Source: Bremerella alba
Lineage (GTDB): Bacteria > Planctomycetota > Planctomycetia > Pirellulales > Pirellulaceae
Assembly: GCF_013618625.1 (NCBI RefSeq)
Contig: NZ_JABRWO010000012.1
Span: forward strand, 62,001 to 126,000
Length of the DNA: 64,000 nucleotides
Direction of reading: 5' to 3'
Both the position numbers and the translations under genes were made by a program. Below are positions 55,529 through 64,000 of the stretch, in pieces (the stretch's first letter is position 1; the number at the start of each line of letters is the position of its first letter). Below the pieces are notes generated by a model. It was given only the letters and a program-made list of their open reading frames with translations. It had not been told where the DNA came from and made no database searches.

Positions 55529-57265
55529 ATGGAAAGTCAAATGTCACCAACGCCCGTCTTTGCACGATGGTTCCCTTGTTACGCTTTGGCTGTTTGCCTG
55601 ATCGGTCTATTGCCAAGCAGTGCTGCGCTGGCTCAGTTCGGCGGCCCTCCGCGCGCGGACGCGAATGCGTTGGATCCACCCCAGACCAGTTCGGCCGAGT
55701 ACCAACAGATCGAGGCGTTGGAGAAACGGGTTCAGGCCGCGCGGTTGGGACTGCAGGTCGTTGACATGCCGCTGGATCAAGTTGCGAAGTTGTTTACGCA
55801 GAGGACGGGTATTCCGATGCGCATTGACGAGCGGGCTTTAGAAGATGTCGGGCATAGTATCGAAACGCCTGTCACATTCAATCTTCCTGAGATCGCTACG
55901 GAAACCCTCTTGTACTTGATGCTTAAAGAGTTGGATCTGGTCTACGTGATGGATACCGGCAGCATCGTCATTACGACGCCTGAGGAAGAAGAATCGAACC
56001 TGCGAACCAAGTTTTACGCAGTCGAAGACATCTTCAACGATCCCAATCCCAACTACGACATCTTGATCGAAATGCTCACCACATGCATCGAGCCAGAGTC
56101 GTGGGAAGAGCTTGGCGGCCCTGGAAGCATCGCACCACTGCGAAATGGTGTGATCATTTCTCAGACCTATCAAATCCATCGGCGAATCCAGGGACTGTTC
56201 GCGGCTTTACGACGTGTGCAGAAGTCTCCCCGCCAAAGCAATCTACCGGCGATGATTTCGATTGCTGCTTATGCTCAAGAGGCCGAGCAAATCGAGAAAC
56301 GACTGCGTCTGGTCCGCACCTCCATCACGCTTACCGATGCCCCGCTCGAGCGTGCGACGGCGGCCATATCGGACTTTGGCCGTATTCCGATTCACATTGA
56401 CAACCGAGGACTCGAAGACGTTGGCCTGTCGACCGATTCACGGGTGACCATGCAACTGAACGACGCCAGCTTAGATTACATGCTCGATGTTCTCGGCAAG
56501 CAGTTAGAACTAACAACAGTAACCATCGGTGAAGTGGTGATGGTCACCACACCGGAAGAAGCGGAGAGCGAACTGGGGACGCATGTTTACCCCGTGAAAG
56601 ACATGGTGCGGTATCGTCTTGGGACAGAAACACCTTTAAGCAAACGTGCCGTTTCAGGACAGTTCGACCGTTTGATTGAGGGGATTACCACCACCGTCGA
56701 GCCGGAATCGTGGGAAGAGCTAGGTGGTCCAGGCTCACTCGCTCCCTTCCCTTACGCCGACTGCTTAGTTGTTTCGCAGATTGGTGACGTTCATCGTAAA
56801 GTGGCTGAACTGCTGGAGCAAATTCGTAAGGCTAAGCCGAAGGCAAGCATGACCACGCCACCCAGGGTCGTTCAGCCACGAATGTCAGCCCCTGCCACCC
56901 GCCACTCCGCCGCACCATCACGTGGCCCTGTCGAAAGCGACATTGTCGTGTCGTATACCCCAGCGAAGTCCCACGTCGGCGAGTTCTCGCGAGAAGACTT
57001 AGCCCGCATCGCCGAACGCTTGAAACAGGTCGTCGCCCCGCAAAGCTGGGATAATGAAGAGCACTTCGCCGATGCCACCCATCGCGGCGTGTTTGTCCGG
57101 CAAAGTCGCGAGGTGCAGCGCACGGTCGCCAATTACCTGGCAAAGCAAGGACTGAGTGCGCCGTCGCTGGAAGATGAAGACGCTTCGCCGCTCGAGACGC
57201 TCAAAACCAATCGCCAAGGCCCGCCAACGTTGGACTCCCAAGGTGGCGGGGGCGGCTTCTTCTAA
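55529..57265 (+). CDS. Exported protein with repeated STN/secretin-N-like units
   Basis: 578-residue protein with a signal peptide (about residues 14-36, ending ALAQ). Two long repeats of about 200 residues follow. Each has an STN-like start (GLQVVDMPLDQVAKLFTQRT / SITLTDAPLERATAAISDFG), a LEDVG motif, VITTPEEEES / MVTTPEEAES, and EPESWEELGGPGS(I/L)AP about 203 residues apart. A shorter third copy (around 490-550) has VVAPQSWDNEEHF. The end is Gly-rich. Secretin pores are absent, so it is a stand-alone family. ATG at 55541 (GGAAAG upstream) is an alternative start. It is convergent with the beta-barrel gene 10 bases away. Confidence 0.75.
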   Translation: MESQMSPTPVFARWFPCYALAVCLIGLLPSSAALAQFGGPPRADANALDPPQTSSAEYQQIEALEKRVQAARLGLQVVDMPLDQVAKLFTQRTGIPMRIDERALEDVGHSIETPVTFNLPEIATETLLYLMLKELDLVYVMDTGSIVITTPEEEESNLRTKFYAVEDIFNDPNPNYDILIEMLTTCIEPESWEELGGPGSIAPLRNGVIISQTYQIHRRIQGLFAALRRVQKSPRQSNLPAMISIAAYAQEAEQIEKRLRLVRTSITLTDAPLERATAAISDFGRIPIHIDNRGLEDVGLSTDSRVTMQLNDASLDYMLDVLGKQLELTTVTIGEVVMVTTPEEAESELGTHVYPVKDMVRYRLGTETPLSKRAVSGQFDRLIEGITTTVEPESWEELGGPGSLAPFPYADCLVVSQIGDVHRKVAELLEQIRKAKPKASMTTPPRVVQPRMSAPATRHSAAPSRGPVESDIVVSYTPAKSHVGEFSREDLARIAERLKQVVAPQSWDNEEHFADATHRGVFVRQSREVQRTVANYLAKQGLSAPSLEDEDASPLETLKTNRQGPPTLDSQGGGGGFF

Positions 57266-57275
57266 GTGACGCAGT

Positions 57276-58595
57276 TTAGTAACGACGCGTCAGCAGGATG
57301 GCAATTTCGCTGTCGAACAGTTGATTCTCGCCATCCTTCAGCGGTGCCACGGCAGCGGCCGTCAGCAAGTAATTGTCGCCCAACTGAAACCGCAGACCCG
57401 CCGTCGCATTGACTACGTCGATACGATTGAATGGGTTGGTCACGACGTCGGAAGCCGCTGGGCCGGCGTTAGCCAAGTCGGTATCGTTGATGGTAGTCGA
57501 GTAGTGAATTTCACCGATGACTGCTGCTCGTCGGATGAAACTTGTTCCACAGCAATCTTCGTAGAACCAGTGCCCCACCGAGTAGTCGAGGTACAAGAAG
57601 TTTTGTTCCTGGTAGCGACCGAAATCAACGCGATTTCCACCACCATCATCGCTAAAGAACGTCGTTCCGTTCACATCGAAATCGAGCTGCATAATGGCCG
57701 TCGACCAGGTTCGCGACGAGTGTTGACGATAGTATGCAACGAAGGGGAGCAAGTGGACCGACTCGTTATCGATACTGGCGATCGTGCCGCCGCTGCCATC
57801 CATTAATTGGCCATCTTTGGCGGTCGGCAAGTTTAGCGTCAAACCGGCGGTCAAGGCCGACTGATCTCCGCACTGCAACAGGATACTCTTGAATACCAAG
57901 TTGATGTTGCCGAATTCGACACCCGTTTGATCGCCTGCTCCGCCCAACGTCTGAGATGAATCGAGACCACCTACGATAGGCAGACGGAATTCGATCGAGG
58001 ACGAACCATTGAGGATGGTCTTTTCCAAACCGAGCGTGACGCGATCGACGTCGACCCCTTCGCGGTTGATGTTGCGAACCGGCAAGCTGAAGTGGTTGTA
58101 ATTCACGAACCAGCGATCGACAGGTATCGGGCTCACATTCTCGGAAATCTTGTAGCGTCGATCCCCACCGCCAACAGCAATATTGAACCCTTCTTCCGGG
58201 AGCGTATTGCCATAACTGGCACCGGCAATGCGTGCTGTGCTGCCGAAGAAGTCACCAATGGTCGCGTCGCGAAAACCCACCCCTTCCGATGCGGAAGCAA
58301 ACTGGGTCGAGGTGGCAAAAGTGCTCGCCGGCGACGGCATCGGCGGAAGATTGTCGGCCGGCTGCATCAAGTCGTCCGCCATGGGCATGTCGTCCATGGG
58401 TACCATCGGCGCCTGCGGATCGGCGTCGCTGGGCGCTTGATAGTAAGGGCTCGGCTGAGACGGCGAAGGACAACAAGGACTAACGCATTGGCAATTCTTC
58501 GGAGCGCAAGCGCAATCGGCTGCCAGACTCGATGAAGTCCAGTCTACGGGAGCCATTAGGGCAGCCAGCGCCACCATCCAAGAGCGGCAATCCAT
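57276..58595 (-). CDS. Predicted outer-membrane beta-barrel protein
   Basis: 439-residue exported protein. The signal region (residues 1-26) is followed by a Cys-rich patch (ADCACAPKNCQCVSPCCPS) and a Pro/Met-rich linker (about 45-100). The remaining 330 residues alternate polar and hydrophobic residues, with many aromatic edges, and end in Tyr (ILLTRRY), as beta-barrels do. ATG at 58595 has AAGGA seven bases upstream; a longer frame to 58754 lacks that. No family name is certain. The planctomycete habit of Cys-rich surface proteins may apply. The gene is likely monocistronic. Confidence 0.7.
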   Translation of the reverse strand: MDCRSWMVALAALMAPVDWTSSSLAADCACAPKNCQCVSPCCPSPSQPSPYYQAPSDADPQAPMVPMDDMPMADDLMQPADNLPPMPSPASTFATSTQFASASEGVGFRDATIGDFFGSTARIAGASYGNTLPEEGFNIAVGGGDRRYKISENVSPIPVDRWFVNYNHFSLPVRNINREGVDVDRVTLGLEKTILNGSSSIEFRLPIVGGLDSSQTLGGAGDQTGVEFGNINLVFKSILLQCGDQSALTAGLTLNLPTAKDGQLMDGSGGTIASIDNESVHLLPFVAYYRQHSSRTWSTAIMQLDFDVNGTTFFSDDGGGNRVDFGRYQEQNFLYLDYSVGHWFYEDCCGTSFIRRAAVIGEIHYSTTINDTDLANAGPAASDVVTNPFNRIDVVNATAGLRFQLGDNYLLTAAAVAPLKDGENQLFDSEIAILLTRRY

Positions 58596-59386
58596 GAGTT
58601 CGTCCTTGATTCGATTCGGGCGATCGGGGTGTTCGCTACGTCGCTGCGCAAACGCAGCCGTTGTAGTCATTTCTCGGCATCCCCCACAGTGACTCTCCAT
58701 GCTTGCACAGAGAGATTTGCGAGAGAAACTTGAATTTCCCGACTTCTTGATCATGCCAATCGGTAAACCTTATCCAGTGTTCTCAGTCGCAACGTTTCTG
58801 CTAGCAAGGATGTAACCGAACCCATCGCAAGTCACTGTTACCAGCGGTAACCCGCAACCCAAGATTAGCGAAATATTACCCGCTCGATCTGGCCTCTGCC
58901 CCTAATCCCAGGAGGTGGGGGTCGAGGCTGTTTAAAAGCTTCCTTTGCGTGGTCTTTTCTCGGCAGTAAATCCATACTTTCGCTGGATAATGCTACCGCA
59001 ACAAGTTCTACTTTCGAGAAACAGTCTCCCTTAGTCACTGCCGTTTGCAGTTAACTTCCACGCTACGCAACCGAGAAAATCTCTTTCGCAAACTAGAGAA
59101 TCTCGCCTGCTTCACCACCTGATATCAGGGCAACTTTTTTTACTTCTGATACACAAAAATGTCTTCACAGTCACACCCGAACTGGCTTCACTTTTCCTTC
59201 ATGGGTCGCCGCTAGTCTTCCTTGCTTCGCGAGCCAATTCCGAGGAACGGACCTCGAGAAGCGCGGCTTGGCTTGCACAAGTTTCACGGTCGCGATTTGC
59301 CGTATTGCTTCTTACATCGAACGGCTTGCCTGCCAGCACGGACGTCCCACCGACTTGGCCTGGCAATCGCGAAAGTACAGGAATAG
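58596..59386. other. Long non-coding region between beta-barrel and DUF1559 genes
   Basis: 791 bases with no ORF I accept. It has a 15-bp palindrome GTTACC AGC GGTAAC (58837-58851), a possible operator, and T-rich stretches such as that near 59137. It should hold promoters in both directions. An undetected small RNA is possible, but no conserved structure is evident by eye. Confidence 0.45.
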
Positions 59387-60388
59387 ATGAAATCCATGTC
59401 TCACATCCCTAAACGGCGAACTTCCCCTCGAACCGGTTTCACGCTAGTCGAATTGCTGGTGGTGATCGCCATCATCGGCATCTTGATTGCCCTTTTGCTG
59501 CCTGCGGTACAACAAGCGCGCGAAGCCGCACGCCGCATGCAATGCACCAATAATCTTAAGCAACTCGGACTTGCATTTCACAACTTCCAAGACACCTTCG
59601 GGCACCTCCCTTTCGGTGGGGCTGACAAGACAAGTGCGACTGCGTTAGGTAGCGACTGCTGCTCGGCCGAGCAGTTGGACTACTTGAACTGGACTTACCA
59701 CATTATGCCGTTCATGGAACAGCAAAACCTGCACGACTTGGGCGATCCCGACGATGTCGCAAATTCGTCGAACCTCATCGCGCGGAATCCGGTAGCCGGA
59801 CTTTACTGCCCTTCACGTCGCGCCCCAACCGCGTACAGCGGATACTATCGAACCGACTACGCCGGCAACGGTGGTGAATGGCATGACGATGGAGTCACCA
59901 AAGGAACGAGCCCTGGCAGCAAGGGGGTTGTCGTCAACAACAAGCTGGGCACGAAGATGGTTGTCGAACGCATCCAAGACGGTTCGTCCAACACGATTAT
60001 GGTCGGAGAAAAAGCTCTGCACCCCGATGCCCATGGCACCGAAGGCGGCGACAACGAGCGATACGTCAACGCCGGTTGGGATCAATGCGTGATCCGCTGG
60101 GGCGCGTTCTACGACAAAGACGACGCGGTTTCATATGGTCTACCTCCAATCCCAGACTTGAAATCGGTGCATCAGGATGATTCGGGAACTTGGGTTTTCG
60201 GTGACGACGATCTGAGCTACGACGGAGAGTTCGGTGCCTGGCACGCCTACTATGGCTCGTCGCACAATGGCGTTACCAACTTCTGCCTAGCCGATGGTTC
60301 GGTTCGCTCGGTTCCCTTTACGGTCGATCAAGAAGTCTTCCGTCGTGCGGCTCTGTCCAACGATCACGAAGTCTTTGAATGGCCGTAA
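59387..60388 (+). CDS. DUF1559 (SBP_bac_10) pseudopilin-like protein
   Basis: 333-residue exported protein of the planctomycete-expanded DUF1559 family. The N-terminus is a type IV prepilin signal: basic leader, then GFTLVELLVVIAIIGILIALLLPAVQQAREAARR-type helix (from about residue 17), with the processing site G/FTLVE. The core CTNNLKQLGLAFHNFQDTFGHLP and the C-terminal CLADGSVRSVPFTVD are the family marks. AGGAAT precedes the ATG. A small lipoprotein gene follows after 102 bases. The protein's molecular role is unknown. Confidence 0.92.
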   Translation: MKSMSHIPKRRTSPRTGFTLVELLVVIAIIGILIALLLPAVQQAREAARRMQCTNNLKQLGLAFHNFQDTFGHLPFGGADKTSATALGSDCCSAEQLDYLNWTYHIMPFMEQQNLHDLGDPDDVANSSNLIARNPVAGLYCPSRRAPTAYSGYYRTDYAGNGGEWHDDGVTKGTSPGSKGVVVNNKLGTKMVVERIQDGSSNTIMVGEKALHPDAHGTEGGDNERYVNAGWDQCVIRWGAFYDKDDAVSYGLPPIPDLKSVHQDDSGTWVFGDDDLSYDGEFGAWHAYYGSSHNGVTNFCLADGSVRSVPFTVDQEVFRRAALSNDHEVFEWP

Positions 60389-60490
60389 GCGAAGTCGCCA
60401 TTCAGTTCTGCTTACTCTTTCGCCTCCTCGCGAAGTATCGATGCCGCGAGGAGGACCTCCCCGTTCAATGATTGAAAGATGTGTTGTCCG

Positions 60491-60676
60491 ATGAAACTGT
60501 TGAAGATCTCTTTGCTTTTGGTTGGCTCGTGGACGATGGTTGGTTGCGGATCAAACGCTCCGACCGAGATGGTGACCGAAGTTACGCCAGAAGAAGAAGC
60601 GGCTATGAAGGCTCATATTGAAGCGGTCGAAGCGGATGAAGCCGCTCAACGGCAGCCGGCGAAAAAATCTCGCTAG
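60491..60676 (+). CDS. Small lipoprotein paired with the DUF1559 gene
   Basis: 61-residue protein. A lipoprotein signal peptide (MKLLKISLLLVGSWTMVGCGS) has a lipobox with Cys at about residue 19. The mature part is short, acidic and helical (EVTPEEEAAMKAHIEAVEADEAA), with a basic end. ATG at 60491 is preferred to codons four residues upstream. Small lipoproteins of this kind commonly follow DUF1559 genes in planctomycetes, which suggests a joint envelope role. It is followed by a terminator. Confidence 0.75.
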   Translation: MKLLKISLLLVGSWTMVGCGSNAPTEMVTEVTPEEEAAMKAHIEAVEADEAAQRQPAKKSR

Positions 60677-60684
60677 AACAACTC

Positions 60685-60723
60685 AAAAGAGGCCCGTCGA
60701 CAGATTATCGCCGGGCTTCTTTT
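60685..60723 (+). terminator. Terminator after the DUF1559-lipoprotein pair
   Basis: AAAAGAGGCCCG / CGGGCTTCTTTT forms a 12-bp stem with one G-T wobble and a 15-nt loop; the 3' arm ends in a T-rich run. It starts nine bases after the lipoprotein stop. Confidence 0.8.
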
Positions 60724-60740
60724 ATGCGCGGCCAAGCAAT

Positions 60741-61190
60741 TCATTGCTTACTGGTCGGCCGCGCCCCGGGAAACTCGCACAGAGGTATGCTGGTTGTTGG
60801 TTCGGCAATCACCTCGGCCAAGGTCGTGTCACGAAACGCCTCTTCCACCCCTGCCATCGCATTATCTAGACGGCGATGCAGTGGGCACAGGTTCTTACCG
60901 TGCGCCTTCAAGCCCAACGGACACGACGCGATCCGTACGATCGGGTCGACCGCGTTAACCACTTCCAGAATCGTCAACTCTTCCGGCGACTTGACCAGCG
61001 AGATCCCTCCGCCAACCCCCCGTTGCGACTTAACAACCCCTTCACGCACGAGCCCCTGCAGCACTTTCGATAGATAGGCCATGGGGACCTTGGTGCTATT
61101 AGCAATCTGTTCGGTCGTGGAACTTCCCGGAGCCGTGTAGGCAAGATGACAAACAGCTCGCAGCGCGTATTCAACGGTTTGTGAAAACAT
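60741..61190 (-). CDS. Rrf2-family transcriptional regulator (possible NO/redox sensor)
   Basis: 149-residue winged-helix regulator. The N-terminal helix-turn-helix (about residues 8-60) has SSTTEQIANSTKVPMAYLSKVLQGLVREGVV, followed by the wing SQRGVGGGISL. The effector region has ASCPLGLKAHGKNLCPLHRRLD, in which Cys90, Cys102 and His105 could bind an iron-sulfur cluster. NsrR and IscR use three cysteines, so the exact ligand set differs. It is divergent from a protoglobin gene with 147 bases between, so NsrR-like control of a gas-binding protein is the natural inference. Confidence 0.88.
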   Translation of the reverse strand: MFSQTVEYALRAVCHLAYTAPGSSTTEQIANSTKVPMAYLSKVLQGLVREGVVKSQRGVGGGISLVKSPEELTILEVVNAVDPIVRIASCPLGLKAHGKNLCPLHRRLDNAMAGVEEAFRDTTLAEVIAEPTTSIPLCEFPGARPTSKQ

Positions 61191-61221
61191 AGATATCCCA
61201 CACGAGAAGCCAAACGAAACG

Positions 61222-61250
61222 TTGACATCGAATTATTCGAATCGTAGATT
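61222..61250 (+). promoter_or_regulatory. Protoglobin promoter with an embedded palindromic operator
   Basis: A perfect TTGACA (61222-61227), a 17-base spacer and TAGATT (61245-61250, four of six matches). The spacer contains the palindrome CGAAT T ATTCG (61229-61239) and a third CGAAT half-site (61238-61242). A protein bound there would block the promoter. The Rrf2 regulator encoded next door is the obvious candidate. Confidence 0.65.
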
Positions 61251-61337
61251 GCTAAAACAAACAGGACCAAGTCATCCTGAATTAAGTCCGCCTCTTCAGT
61301 TTAGCTTAAGATCGCCACATACTCGATTGGGTAAACG

Positions 61338-61928
61338 ATGAAACACATCGACGAAGCTCGCTTGGAATCCGATTTAGCCTATCGTTTCAGCTATTTGCTC
61401 GAATTCGTGGGCTTTGGCGGAGACGATATTGAAGCCGTCCATGGGGCCGCAGGTGCACTTGCCCCTCTGGTTCCGTCGTTGGTCGACGCCGTCTACGACA
61501 AACTTCATGCCTACGATGCAACCTGGCGACACTTTGTTCCTCGCCAGCATGGCTACGCAGGCGAAGTCCCCACTTCAGTTGAAGAGCTTTCCATCGATCA
61601 CGAACAGATCACGTTTCGCAAACAACACCTGGCCCGCTACTTGGAAACCTTGGTCACTAAGCCGTACGACGAAAAGATGCTGATGTATCTCGACATGGTC
61701 GGCAAAATGCACACTCCAGCCGCCGGCAGCAAAGACCTGGACGTGCCGCTGGTTCAGATGAATGCCCTGATGGGGTTTGTTGCCGACGCTTTAATCGCCA
61801 CGATCACCGGCCTGGGGTTAGACCGGGAAACGGAAGTCAAGACGCTGCGTGCTTTCAATAAACTGCTCTGGCTGCAGAACGACCTGATCAGCAAACATTA
61901 CGTGCCAGCTCGCGAAGCCGTGACCTAG
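61338..61928 (+). CDS. Protoglobin-family haem protein
   Basis: 196-residue single-domain globin of the protoglobin (PF11563) type, without a kinase or GGDEF output. ATWRHFVPRQHGY and EQITFRKQHLARYLETL match the family's early helices. His125 in MVGKMHTPAAG is the likely proximal haem ligand. The E-helix and later G/H helices (PLVQMNALMGFVADALIATI, LRAFNKLLWLQNDLISKHY) follow. Length fits the family. It is divergent from the Rrf2 gene, so it probably binds O2, CO or NO in a nitrosative or redox response. It ends in a strong terminator. Confidence 0.85.
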   Translation: MKHIDEARLESDLAYRFSYLLEFVGFGGDDIEAVHGAAGALAPLVPSLVDAVYDKLHAYDATWRHFVPRQHGYAGEVPTSVEELSIDHEQITFRKQHLARYLETLVTKPYDEKMLMYLDMVGKMHTPAAGSKDLDVPLVQMNALMGFVADALIATITGLGLDRETEVKTLRAFNKLLWLQNDLISKHYVPAREAVT

Positions 61929-61985
61929 AGTAGCTAATTCGCGCAGAAACAAGATCGTCCCTGCTATTGCCTGGGCACCAAATGC

Positions 61986-62023
61986 AAAGGGGTTACCGAC
62001 ACCAGTTCGGTAACCCCTTTTTT
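61986..62023 (+). terminator. Intrinsic terminator of the protoglobin gene
   Basis: AAAGGGGTTACCGA / TCGGTAACCCCTTT, a 14-bp perfect stem with a 7-nt loop and six T residues, 57 bases after the protoglobin stop. It sits between convergent genes. Confidence 0.92.
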
Positions 62024-62079
62024 GTTTCTTGTGGTGGCCCACCGCCTATCAACCGGCCGTGGGCCAGGGCAATCGGGCG

Positions 62080-63651
62080 TTACTTCGCGTCCTTGGTAAC
62101 ACCGTCCCAGTCGTCAGTACGAAACGGGGTAACCGGCAGGCCCTGCTTATTCTGCAGGTTAGCCACGGGGTTGTCTCCCCAAGCGTAACGTACAGCAACC
62201 GGAGCTTTCACTTCGGGACTGGAAACACGAACATGAGTTCCATCAACGATCACGGCCTTGGCGTTGACGAACTTCTTATCTTCGCCGGCAATCGTGAAGC
62301 CCTGGAGTGCACGCGTGTCGAACGAATCGAGTTGGCTACCGTAGGTATCAAGTTCGAGCACGATATCGCTGCCGTCGACCTTCATCGACTTGTAGCGAGG
62401 GCTCTGGCTGACAATGTCGTAGCCATAATCATTGGCCAGGGCCAAGCGAGCCAGGCGTTTGGCCACGTCTTGCTTATTCTTAGGATGGATGTCTTCGGCT
62501 TCACCCAGGTCGATAATCACGGCCTGACCTGTTTGAGGAAGCTTATCGAGGGTCATCGTCTGCGCTTCACGCAACTCGGCCCATGCACTGTCGTCTGGCT
62601 GATCACGTTCTTCCCGGAAGTCGGCCAATTGAACCCAATAGAAAGGGAAGTCTTCTTGTCCCCACTTGTCGCGCCAGTTCTGAATCAACAGTGGAAACAA
62701 GTCGCGGTATTGATACGCACGACCGGCATTGGATTCACCTTGGTACCAGATAGCGCCCCGCACGCCGTAACCGATGATCGGGTTCAGCACCCCGTTATAA
62801 AGGTTTGCCGGACGATGCTGACGGGTCAGCGGGTTAAGCGGAGGTCGTGGTTGGCCGCCAGGCTGTGGCTTGCCATCCTTTTTGGCCTGGACAACTTTCT
62901 CTTTCCAAGCGTCCAGGTTCTTTTTGTATTGAGCGAGTGCATTCTCGTGGTCGTAGGTCTCTTCAGTCTTTTCCCAGCGAGCCAACAGTTCGTCGAACTT
63001 GCCACTGCTCTTAAGCAGGTCCCGCTCGACCCAAGCTTCCGCAGAAGAACCGCCCCAAGCGTTGTCGATCAATCCCACGGGGACATCCAACGTTTGATGG
63101 ATTTGGCGACCAAAGAAATAGCCGACGGCCGAGAATTCGTTAACGGTTTCCGGCGTGCAAAGCTGCCACTTATCATCGAAGTCGTCTTGGGGCTCTTGCG
63201 TGCCGATCCGTGGAACAGTGATCAGGCGAATTTCCGGGTACTTTGCCGTCAGCTTTTCCATGTCAGCATCATTCGACGACAGCACATTCCACTGCATGTT
63301 CGATTGGCCGCTACATACCCAGACTTCGCCAACCAGCACGTCGGTGATGACCTTTTCGGCTTCGCCACTACGGACAGCCACTTCGTGCGGACCACCAGCG
63401 GGCAACGGCTTGAGTTCGGCCTTCCACTTACCAATATCGTTCGCGGTGATGGTCGTTTTCTGCTCACCTAGGGTGACGGTAACTTTCGCGCCTTTATCGG
63501 CGGTGCCCCAAATAAAGATGGGCTTATCACGCTGCAGCACCATGTGATCGGTAAACAAAGCAGGCATCGTCAGTTCCGCTTGCAAGGAACCAACCAAGAG
63601 CACAGCGAACAGCGTGGCAAGCGTGCCACTTTTCAACCAACGTAAATTCAT
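62080..63651 (-). CDS. Secreted sialate O-acetylesterase (SGNH/GDSL type)
   Basis: 523-residue exported esterase. The signal peptide (about residues 1-25, ending SLQAE) is followed by an N-terminal beta domain (about 26-105). The catalytic domain has [10 protein letters not shown] with Ser117, [12 protein letters not shown] and, later, the His/Asp region [18 protein letters not shown] (DxxH). These are the family's SGNH landmarks. It should remove O-acetyl groups from sialic acids or similar sugars. ATG at 63651 is chosen; a longer frame adds 18 residues. The sulfatase elsewhere in the window suggests a polysaccharide-degrading lifestyle. Confidence 0.92.
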   Translation of the reverse strand: MNLRWLKSGTLATLFAVLLVGSLQAELTMPALFTDHMVLQRDKPIFIWGTADKGAKVTVTLGEQKTTITANDIGKWKAELKPLPAGGPHEVAVRSGEAEKVITDVLVGEVWVCSGQSNMQWNVLSSNDADMEKLTAKYPEIRLITVPRIGTQEPQDDFDDKWQLCTPETVNEFSAVGYFFGRQIHQTLDVPVGLIDNAWGGSSAEAWVERDLLKSSGKFDELLARWEKTEETYDHENALAQYKKNLDAWKEKVVQAKKDGKPQPGGQPRPPLNPLTRQHRPANLYNGVLNPIIGYGVRGAIWYQGESNAGRAYQYRDLFPLLIQNWRDKWGQEDFPFYWVQLADFREERDQPDDSAWAELREAQTMTLDKLPQTGQAVIIDLGEAEDIHPKNKQDVAKRLARLALANDYGYDIVSQSPRYKSMKVDGSDIVLELDTYGSQLDSFDTRALQGFTIAGEDKKFVNAKAVIVDGTHVRVSSPEVKAPVAVRYAWGDNPVANLQNKQGLPVTPFRTDDWDGVTKDAK

Positions 63652-63805
63652 GCGGGTATCTCCAGGTAGGAAATTAGAAACAGTCGTAGCGGCAAGACTG
63701 GTCACTATAGCACAGCCGGAATCGACAAACAGCCAGTTGTTGGCCGCCGACGAGTCCTTTAGGTTGATGTTCCCAGCCTATTAAATCGCTCGCCAAAATT
63801 CCCCA

Positions 63806-64000
63806 ATGGTCGGTCACATGGACGATAATCCACAGGATCAAGACTATTACTTAATGTGGAAGACCAGCCGCCCCATTCGGCGACTGATCTATCCGCTTGA
63901 GGGCCTTATATCCGACGCGGCTTGGGGTGGGGTCTTGCTGATGATCTGCACCGTCATCGCACTGTACCTGGCCAACAGTCCTTGGGCGCATGATTATCAC
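63806..64000 (+). CDS. nhaA: Na+/H+ antiporter NhaA, N-terminal part (cut by window)
   Basis: The frame runs open to the window edge. From the ATG at 63818 it reads 61 residues (65 from the ATG at 63806). The short polar start is followed by RPIRRLIYPLEGLISDAAWGG and LLMICTVIALYLANSPWAHDYH. This is the amphipathic first helix and the IALxxANSPW signature that opens NhaA. NhaA exchanges two protons for one Na+ and supports salt and pH tolerance, fitting a marine host. Which ATG is used is unclear. Confidence 0.8.
   Translation, partial: MVGHMDDNPQDQDYYLMWKTSRPIRRLIYPLEGLISDAAWGGVLLMICTVIALYLANSPWAHDYH

Noticed and set aside
62029-63471. 480-residue open frame on the plus strand opposite the sialate O-acetylesterase
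   Set aside because: It is the antisense of a clear family member; its translation has no motif, signal or domain and begins inside the protoglobin terminator region.

Overview
The window looks like a chromosomal segment from a planctomycete, most probably a Pirellulales relative (Blastopirellula/Bremerella-like). The inference rests on DUF1559 (SBP_bac_10) pseudopilin-like proteins, a secreted CxPxR sulfatase, a sialate O-acetylesterase, a sigma factor next to a vWA/YfbK-type membrane protein, a pseudokinase with a planctomycete-style N-terminus, and menaquinone made by the futalosine route. Genes are dense on both strands. I see no rRNA, tRNA, insertion sequence, prophage or CRISPR array.

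Layout. 0.1-4.9 kb (minus): an esterase-fold protein lacking its nucleophile, malate dehydrogenase, and two overlapping paralogous membrane proteins. 5.2-7.9 kb (plus): ECF-like sigma factor and vWA/YfbK-type membrane protein. 8.1-14.5 kb (plus): two exported TPR proteins, an ExbB/TolQ channel and two ExbD/TolR proteins, ending in a strong terminator that lies inside the 3' end of convergent xerD. 15.6-20.4 kb (plus): galE, a PlsC acyltransferase, a YhaM-type exonuclease and a degenerate GGDEF protein. 20.4-22.8 kb (minus): rpmE, prfA, prmC. 23.0-26.6 kb (plus): menG, ubiX-like, ubiA-like, mqnE. 27.5-36.0 kb (minus): sulfatase, recG, rnhA, a hybrid haem-motif sensor kinase, priA. 36.2-39.4 kb (plus): nadD, a soluble sensor kinase, and a DAHP synthase behind an attenuator-like leader. 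39.5-47.9 kb (minus): a zinc-ribbon/secretin-like protein, a pseudokinase, threonine aldolase, a fusion carrying an internal pseudopilin segment. 48.1-53.6 kb (plus): rlmKL, hisD, hisC, hisB. 53.6-63.7 kb: M60 metallopeptidase, a repeated secretin-like protein, a beta-barrel protein, a DUF1559 pseudopilin with a small lipoprotein, a divergent Rrf2 regulator/protoglobin pair, a sialate O-acetylesterase. The right edge cuts the start of nhaA.

The most striking find is at 38177-38410, ahead of the DAHP synthase gene. A sigma-70-type promoter is followed by an unannotated 23-codon ORF (38212-38283) with five Phe, two Tyr and one Trp codon among its first fifteen. After it come mutually exclusive hairpins and a strong intrinsic terminator (38312-38348). 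This has the architecture of ribosome-mediated transcription attenuation of aromatic amino acid synthesis. A second regulatory find is the divergent Rrf2/protoglobin pair, where a palindrome fills the spacer of a near-consensus promoter. Several proteins keep a known fold but have lost catalytic residues: the esterase, the GGDEF protein, the kinase, and the vWA metal site.
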